Source of the DNA: JAQGMO01 sp050954505
GTDB taxonomy: Bacteria > Pseudomonadota > Gammaproteobacteria > Burkholderiales > Burkholderiaceae_D
Assembly: GCA_050954505.1 (NCBI GenBank)
Contig: JBPBPY010000151.1
Span: 1-11,349, forward strand
Length of the DNA stretch: 11,349 nt
Reading direction: 5' to 3'
The position numbers were made by a program, and so were the translations under genes. Of the stretch, positions 7,344 to 11,349 are shown in pieces. Numbering within the stretch: position 1 is the stretch's first letter; each line of letters begins with the position of its first letter. A model generated the notes under the pieces. The model did no database searches. It worked only from the letters and a program-made list of their open reading frames with translations, and was not told the DNA's origin.

Positions 7344-7371
7344 GGAACCATTTTCTGCGCGCGGTTGCTCA
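7344..7371 (+). promoter_or_regulatory. Putative ECF promoter, copy 2 (upstream of the 82-aa gene)
   Basis: GGAAC at 7344-7348, 15 bases, then GTTGCTCA at 7364-7371. It ends only 19 bases before the ATG at 7391, so the leader would be about 10-15 bases and begin at or next to the AAAAGGA ribosome-binding site (7376-7382). It shares spacing and eight-base -10 pattern with the copies at 6635 and 7866. Confidence 0.68.
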
Positions 7372-7390
7372 TCATAAAAGGACCTCATTC

Positions 7391-7639
7391 ATGACAACCA
7401 CGCCCAATCTTCCTCCCTCCGACGATGCAGAACGCCAGCTTGACGACATGCTGGCCGAACTTGCCGCCGCCTACGAGCGCCAGCCTGTCCCGCCTTCAGC
7501 CCTCGAACGGCTTGAACAACGTTTCAAGCGTGAAAGCCGGCAGTTAAGTGAACAAGACCTGCAATGGCTTGCAGCCGCAGGAACCCTGACCCCGCAATCA
7601 GCCGAACCGCCAGCGCGCGAATTGAAGGACCTGCTCTAG
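7391..7639 (+). CDS. 82-aa protein of unknown function; candidate exporter substrate with leader-like motif
   Basis: I do not recognise a family. The protein is soluble, acidic at the N-terminus and mostly helical (about 12-60), with no Cys, signal peptide or membrane helix. Residues 52-64 read LSEQDLQWLAAAG, which resembles the end of double-glycine leaders (LSxxELxxIxGG), with Ala-Ala or Ala-Gly in place of Gly-Gly; 18 polar residues follow. It lies between an ECF sigma gene and an NHLM-type HlyD/C39-ABC export pair and has its own ECF-like promoter. It could be a precursor peptide cleaved by the C39 domain; the short, bland tail without Cys, and lack of GG, speak against a classical bacteriocin. 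Alternatively it is a small regulator of the sigma factor. The ATG at 7391 has AAAAGGA upstream; starts further upstream (7322) would overlap the promoter motif. Confidence 0.75.
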   Translation: MTTTPNLPPSDDAERQLDDMLAELAAAYERQPVPPSALERLEQRFKRESRQLSEQDLQWLAAAGTLTPQSAEPPARELKDLL

Positions 7640-7865
7640 GAATTTGCCGGCTCCTGCTGCGCAGGCTTTTACGGAGGTGCCATTTTTGTCGCAACCAGGG
7701 ATGGCGCGATCAGCGTGCCGGTCTTCGTCGCGCGATTTTCTTCACGCAGTTTTCCTCTCGCGACTTTCCTCACTCGATTCTTTTCCGCAATTCTTCTCCT
7801 TCATCATGGCGGTGGCAATGTCACAGCTTGCCGCCATGGCAAGGTCTTGTATTGCTGCCCGTGAT
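7640..7865 (+). other. Gap between the 82-aa gene and the exporter promoter
   Basis: The gap to the exporter ATG is 312 bases. A weak hairpin (CCTGC 7653-7657, GCAGG 7661-7665, then CTTTT) may end the 82-aa transcript. A good ribosome-binding site, CGGAGGTG at 7672-7679, precedes a TTG (7686) opening a 76-codon frame to 7916; its composition is pyrimidine-rich and it resembles no family, so I do not call it a gene. The stretch 7725-7800 is strongly T/C-rich on the plus strand. Confidence 0.4.
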
Positions 7866-7893
7866 GGAACTTGTCGCGTTTCCTCGTTACAAA
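7866..7893 (+). promoter_or_regulatory. Putative ECF promoter, copy 3 (upstream of the export operon)
   Basis: GGAAC at 7866-7870, 15 bases, then GTTACAAA at 7886-7893, 58 bases before the ATG of the HlyD-like gene. Spacing and the GTTRCNNA pattern match the copies at 6635 and 7344, implying common control of the exporter, the 82-aa gene and the sigma factor. Confidence 0.7.
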
Positions 7894-7951
7894 GTGCAAC
7901 AAGAGGGTTGATTTAATTCCCCTCTTCAAAAGCACCGATCGGGGAGGTGTC

Positions 7952-8971
7952 ATGAATGAGCGTTTATTCCGACCAGCCGCATTGAAAGCCCTGGTGGCAC
8001 CGGAGCGGCTTGATCAACTCCTGCACAGCGCCCGACCCCGCACCTGGGTTGCCTTGCTGGCACTCTGCCTGGTACTGGCCGCTGCCGTGGTGTGGGGTTT
8101 TTATGGCAGCTTGCCAACCGTTGTCAGCGGCCGCGGCATCCTGATCCGTGACGGTGGCGTCTCCGACATCCATACCTTTGGCGAGGGACTGGTGATCGAC
8201 CTGCCGCGCTTTCAGGTCGGCCAGCCTGTGCTGAAAAACCAGGTGCTGGGCCACATCGCCCAGCCCGTGCTCGAGCAAGCCATTGCAGAGCAGGAAATGC
8301 TGCTCGAGCGCATTGCAGTGGAAATCAGCGCTGCGAATGCTGGCGCGCTCGCGCTGGAAGCGTCGCCGGCGCACGCCGGCGTGCTGGCTGTGCTGCGTTC
8401 ACGCCAGGTAGAAGCACAAGCCGGCTTGCGGCGCCTGCGCCTGGAGCATCGGCTGGCCTCGACCATTGTCAGCCTCTTCGACGGCATTGCGGTGGAAATG
8501 ATGGCTTACCAGGGCGATGTGGTGCGCAAGGGTCAATCGGTCTTGAGCGTCGAGGTCAATCATGGTGCGCTGGAGGCGATGCTGTACTTGCCGCCGCAAT
8601 CGAACGCCAAGCTGATCAAGCCGGGCATGCGGGCCCAGGTTTCGCCAGCGACGTCACGCAAGGAACGGTTTGGCTATCTGGTCGGCAGTGTCTCGACGGT
8701 AGCCAAATTTCCTTCCACGGAACAAGGCATGAAGGCGACCTTCGACAATCCCGGCCTGATTCGCGAAATGACCAGCGAAGGGCCGCCCATCGCGGTCCAG
8801 GTGACCTTGCTGCCCGACCCGGCCACCCGCAGCGGCTATCGCTGGTCCTCGCGCAGCGGTGCCCAGGTCGAGCTTTCCAGCGGCACCCTGGTGACCGGCA
8901 CCGTGGTGATTGAAAACCGCCGTCCCGTGAGTCTGGTGGTACCGATGCTGCGCCAGGGCCTGGGTCTGTGA
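7952..8971 (+). CDS. HlyD-like secretion protein of NHLM bacteriocin-type export system
   Basis: A 339-aa membrane-fusion (periplasmic adaptor) protein that would link an inner-membrane ABC exporter to the outer membrane. The N-terminus (LFRPAALKALVAPERLDQLL at 5-24) has the pattern of the NHLM secretion-protein family, followed by one membrane helix at about 31-50. A half-lipoyl segment lies at 56-105 and a short coiled-coil hairpin at about 106-170. The second half-lipoyl segment follows (DGIAVEMMAYQGDVVRKGQSV, 177-197). Beta-barrel domains run to a C-terminus that ends in LVVPMLRQ. GGGGAGGTG at 7941-7949 fixes the ATG at 7952. The stop TGA overlaps the ATG of the next gene by one base (TGATG), so the two are translationally coupled, as usual for adaptor/ABC pairs. 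The gene carries the putative ECF promoter 58 bases upstream. Confidence 0.88.
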   Translation: MNERLFRPAALKALVAPERLDQLLHSARPRTWVALLALCLVLAAAVVWGFYGSLPTVVSGRGILIRDGGVSDIHTFGEGLVIDLPRFQVGQPVLKNQVLGHIAQPVLEQAIAEQEMLLERIAVEISAANAGALALEASPAHAGVLAVLRSRQVEAQAGLRRLRLEHRLASTIVSLFDGIAVEMMAYQGDVVRKGQSVLSVEVNHGALEAMLYLPPQSNAKLIKPGMRAQVSPATSRKERFGYLVGSVSTVAKFPSTEQGMKATFDNPGLIREMTSEGPPIAVQVTLLPDPATRSGYRWSSRSGAQVELSSGTLVTGTVVIENRRPVSLVVPMLRQGLGL

Positions 8972-11349
8972 TGGCAGGTTTCCTTGCCATGCTGGCGCGC
9001 CTGGGCAGCCTGGTTGGCCACCACAGGCTGCACCCACTGCAAGACCTTGGCCAGCGGTGCACGGCGTCTGCCTGGCATGGCGTTTCCGGGTTTTGCCGCA
9101 TGTGCCGCATGTGTTGTTTGCGGTGTTTGCGTTGCCTGGATAGCCTGCGCACCGTGACGCGCTTGGCCGACCCCTTTGCCCGGCGTCCTCGGCGCACGCC
9201 CACGGTGTTGCAAAACGATGCGGTCGAGTGCGGTCCGGCGTCGCTGGCCATCGTGCTGGCGCACTACGGCAACGCGGTGGCACTGGAACAGCTGAGACTG
9301 GACTGCGGTGTCTCGCGCGACGGCAGCACGGCGGCGAATGTGCTGCATGCGGCACGCGCGCATGGACTGCTTGCCAGCGGCCGCAAGCTTGATATCGACG
9401 CCTTGCACGAAGAGCCTGTGCCCTTGATCCTGTTCTGGCAATTCAACCACTTCCTTGTGCTGGAGGGTCTTCGTGGCCGCTGGGTCTATCTGAATGACCC
9501 GGCCTGCGGCCCGCGGCGGATCAGCCGGGACACCTTCGATCGAGGCTATACCGGGGTGGCACTGTGCTGCCAGCCGGGACCGGACTTCCAGCCGCAGTCC
9601 CGGCAGACCAGGCCGGTGGCGGTGCTCGAACCGGTTCTTGCCAGCCTGGTGCTGATTTTCATCGCCAGCCTGGCACTGGCATTGCCAACGCTTGCCATTC
9701 CCGTGTTTGCCCGGGTATTCGTCGACGGCGTGCTGATCGAGCGGCTCGACGGCTGGGTCAAGCCGCTGCTGCTGGGCATGGCACTGACGGCCGTGCTGCG
9801 CAGCGCCCTGACCTGGATACAGCAGCAGGCTTTGCTGCGTCTGGAACTGCGCCTGGCGATGGCCTGGTCAGCGCGCTTCTTCTGGCATGTGCTGCGCCTG
9901 CCGGTGCCCTATTTCCAGCAGCGCCATGCAGCCGACGTGCTGCAGCGGGTCGGTGCCAACGACCGCGTCGCCCAACTGTTGTGCGGCAATCTGGCCACTG
10001 ACTCGATGACGCTGCTGACCATGGTGCTGACTTTGCTGATCATGCTGTCCTACGATGTCACGATGACCCTTATCGGCGTGGCGCTGACAATGGTCAACGT
10101 GCTGGCCTTGCAGGGTGTGGCGCGCCTGCGCGCCGATGCCAGCCTGCAATGGCAAACCGATCATGGCATGCTGATGGCCTGGCTGATCGGCGCCCTGCGC
10201 AGCATTGAAACCATCAAGGCCGGCGGTGCGGAAGCGGACTTTTTCCAGCGCTGGAGTGGCCAGCAGGCGAAGGTGGCAAATATCAATCTGCGCCTCGATG
10301 GCATCACCAACATGCTGGCAGCCTTGCCGTTCCTGGTTTCTGCACTGATCACTGTCTCGATACTCTGGCTGGGTGGCTTGCGCGTGATGGCGGGGGACAT
10401 GACCGTCGGCATGCTGGTTGGTTTTCAGAGCCTGATGCTGGCATTTTCCGCGCCGGTCAAGAACCTCATGGGCATCGCCGGCAATTTCCAGGAAGCGCGG
10501 GCCAACCTGCGCCGCATTGCCGACGTCCTGCGCGCGCCGCTGGACCTGCGCTTTTGCACCGCCGGCGCCAACCCCGCCAACCCGGGCAATCCCGCCAGCG
10601 GCGCCAACCTCGCCAACCTCGCCAACCCCGCCGACCTCACAGGCCTGGACCCCGATGGACATCCACGTTTGCAGGGATGGCTGGAAGTGCGTGATCTCTG
10701 CTTTGGCTACAACCGTCTGGCCGCACCGCTGGTTGCCGGTTTCAACCTGCGGCTTGCGCCTGGCCAGCGTGTGGCCCTGGTCGGCACTTCGGGCTGTGGG
10801 AAATCCACTGTCGCCAAGCTGATCATGGGGGAGATGGCTCCCTGGTCAGGCCAGATTCTCTTCGATGGTATGCCACGCGAGGCAATTCCCGCTGCAGTCA
10901 TGCACGCCAGCCTGGCAGGCGTGGACCAGGAAATCCACATGTTCGATGGCAGCGTGCGCGACAACCTGACCTTGTGGGACCACAGCCTGCCCGAGGCCGA
11001 CATGGTGCGCGCAGCGCAGGATGCTCTGATCCACGACGCCATTACCGGGCGAGCACTGGCTTACGATGCGCTGCTCGACGAGGACGCCATGAATTTTTCC
11101 GGCGGCCAGCGTCAGCGCCTGGAAATTGCGCGCGCCCTGTGTATCAATCCGCGCACACTGGTGCTCGACGAGGCCACCTCCGCGCTCGATGCGGTGCTTG
11201 AACAGGAAATCGACGACAATTTGCGCCGCCGAGGCTGCAGCTGCCTGATCATCGCCCACCGACTGTCGACCATTCGGGATTGCGACGAAATCATCGTCAT
11301 GGCAGGCGGCCGCGTGGCCGAACGGGGCACGCATGAACAATTGCTCAAG
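8971..11349 (+). CDS. C39 peptidase-containing ABC exporter (NHLM/PCAT type), 3' end outside window
   Basis: This frame is open from the ATG at 8971 to the window edge (793 codons). A PCAT cleaves the leader of its substrate in the cytosol and exports the product with ATP. The C39 peptidase domain (about 71-205) has the oxyanion Gln81, Cys87 in ECGPAS, His160 in FNHFLVLEG and Asp176 in NDPA, so it should be active. The membrane domain is about 215-510. A linker (533-556) of Ala-Asn repeats leads to the ATPase: Walker A GTSGCGKST (605-613), signature FSGGQRQR (709-716), Walker B LVLDEATSALD (730-740) and switch His763. The ATPase domain is nearly complete at RGTHEQLLK. Unusually, about 70 residues precede the peptidase domain, with a Cys-rich block at 42-55. 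A GTG at 9160 is a possible later start, but it lacks a ribosome-binding site. NHLM loci often have a second ABC gene next, which would lie outside. Confidence 0.92.
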   Translation, partial: MAGFLAMLARLGSLVGHHRLHPLQDLGQRCTASAWHGVSGFCRMCRMCCLRCLRCLDSLRTVTRLADPFARRPRRTPTVLQNDAVECGPASLAIVLAHYGNAVALEQLRLDCGVSRDGSTAANVLHAARAHGLLASGRKLDIDALHEEPVPLILFWQFNHFLVLEGLRGRWVYLNDPACGPRRISRDTFDRGYTGVALCCQPGPDFQPQSRQTRPVAVLEPVLASLVLIFIASLALALPTLAIPVFARVFVDGVLIERLDGWVKPLLLGMALTAVLRSALTWIQQQALLRLELRLAMAWSARFFWHVLRLPVPYFQQRHAADVLQRVGANDRVAQLLCGNLATDSMTLLTMVLTLLIMLSYDVTMTLIGVALTMVNVLALQGVARLRADASLQWQTDHGMLMAWLIGALRSIETIKAGGAEADFFQRWSGQQAKVANINLRLDGITNMLAALPFLVSALITVSILWLGGLRVMAGDMTVGMLVGFQSLMLAFSAPVKNLMGIAGNFQEARANLRRIADVLRAPLDLRFCTAGANPANPGNPASGANLANLANPADLTGLDPDGHPRLQGWLEVRDLCFGYNRLAAPLVAGFNLRLAPGQRVALVGTSGCGKSTVAKLIMGEMAPWSGQILFDGMPREAIPAAVMHASLAGVDQEIHMFDGSVRDNLTLWDHSLPEADMVRAAQDALIHDAITGRALAYDALLDEDAMNFSGGQRQRLEIARALCINPRTLVLDEATSALDAVLEQEIDDNLRRRGCSCLIIAHRLSTIRDCDEIIVMAGGRVAERGTHEQLLK
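9096..9137 (+). repeat. Short-period repeat encoding the Cys-rich segment of the exporter N-terminus
   Basis: TGCCGCATG occurs twice in tandem, followed by diverged units (TGTTGTTTG, CGGTGTTTG, CGTTGCCTG). The result is CRMCRMCCLRCLRC (exporter residues 42-55), with Cys at nearly every third position. The 9-base period and T/G-rich composition suggest growth by slippage. Confidence 0.6.
10567..10638 (+). repeat. In-frame 9-bp tandem repeat in the exporter linker
   Basis: Eight 9-base units of the type GCCAACCYC encode ANP, ANP, GNP, ASG, ANL, ANL, ANP, ADL (residues 533-556), between the membrane and ATP-binding domains. Two units (10603-10620) are identical. Exporters of this family normally have a shorter, non-repetitive linker here. 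Confidence 0.88.

Noticed and set aside
7344..7371. HrpL box (GGAACC-N15/16-CCACNNA)
   Set aside because: The first half GGAACCA matches but CCAC is absent at the right distance; the GTTRC element shared with two other sites explains it better.
7742..7837. 31-codon minus-strand frame with two Cys in the gap before the exporter
   Set aside because: It has no leader motif and no good ribosome-binding site, and is too short to support as a precursor peptide.
8616..9450. Overlapping minus-strand frames opposite the HlyD/ABC junction
   Set aside because: They are antisense to two clear genes, Arg/Pro/His-rich, with no ribosome-binding site or family pattern.
1..11349. tRNA, rRNA, CRISPR arrays, insertion sequences
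   Set aside because: No cloverleaf or rRNA-like sequence, no spaced direct repeats of CRISPR type, and no transposase or paired terminal repeats were seen.

Overview
The window reads as part of a high-GC proteobacterial chromosome, most likely a betaproteobacterium of the Burkholderiales. That taxonomic placement is inferred from codon use and protein style, not from any marker gene. It joins two secretion loci: the end of a non-flagellar type III secretion system (T3SS) cluster on the left, and the start of a peptidase-containing ABC export locus on the right.

Left part (1-4500). The 3' portion of sctV, the export-gate protein, runs in from the left edge. A minus-strand gene for a STAS-domain anti-sigma-factor antagonist follows. 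A plus-strand run then encodes SctD (inner ring), a small YscE-like protein and SctF (needle). It ends in a clear hairpin terminator. The D-E-F order matches the Yersinia ysc operon. A STAS protein inside a T3SS cluster recalls the Btr partner-switching control of the Bordetella T3SS.

Middle (4500-6371, minus). A 623-aa TPR protein with a family-9-like glycosyltransferase C-terminal domain is convergent with sctF.

Right part (6372-11349). An ECF sigma factor is followed by an 82-aa unrecognised protein. Then come an NHLM-type HlyD-like secretion protein and, overlapping it by one base, a C39 peptidase/ABC exporter with an intact catalytic Cys-His-Asp set. The exporter is open at the right edge.

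The most informative new signal is a bipartite motif, GGAAC-N15-GTTRCNNA. It occurs three times, each time in non-coding DNA upstream of a gene: before the sigma gene, before the 82-aa gene and before the exporter operon. It looks like the promoter of an autoregulated ECF regulon linking all three. The 82-aa protein carries a stretch (LSEQDLQWLAAAG) resembling a double-glycine-type leader end, so it is a candidate substrate of the exporter.

A second theme is short-period tandem repeats (6 or 9 bp) in five places. Four of them lie inside genes and keep the reading frame: an Asp-Thr run in SctD, a Gly-Asp run in the glycosyltransferase, and a Cys-rich segment and an Ala-Asn repeat in the ABC exporter.
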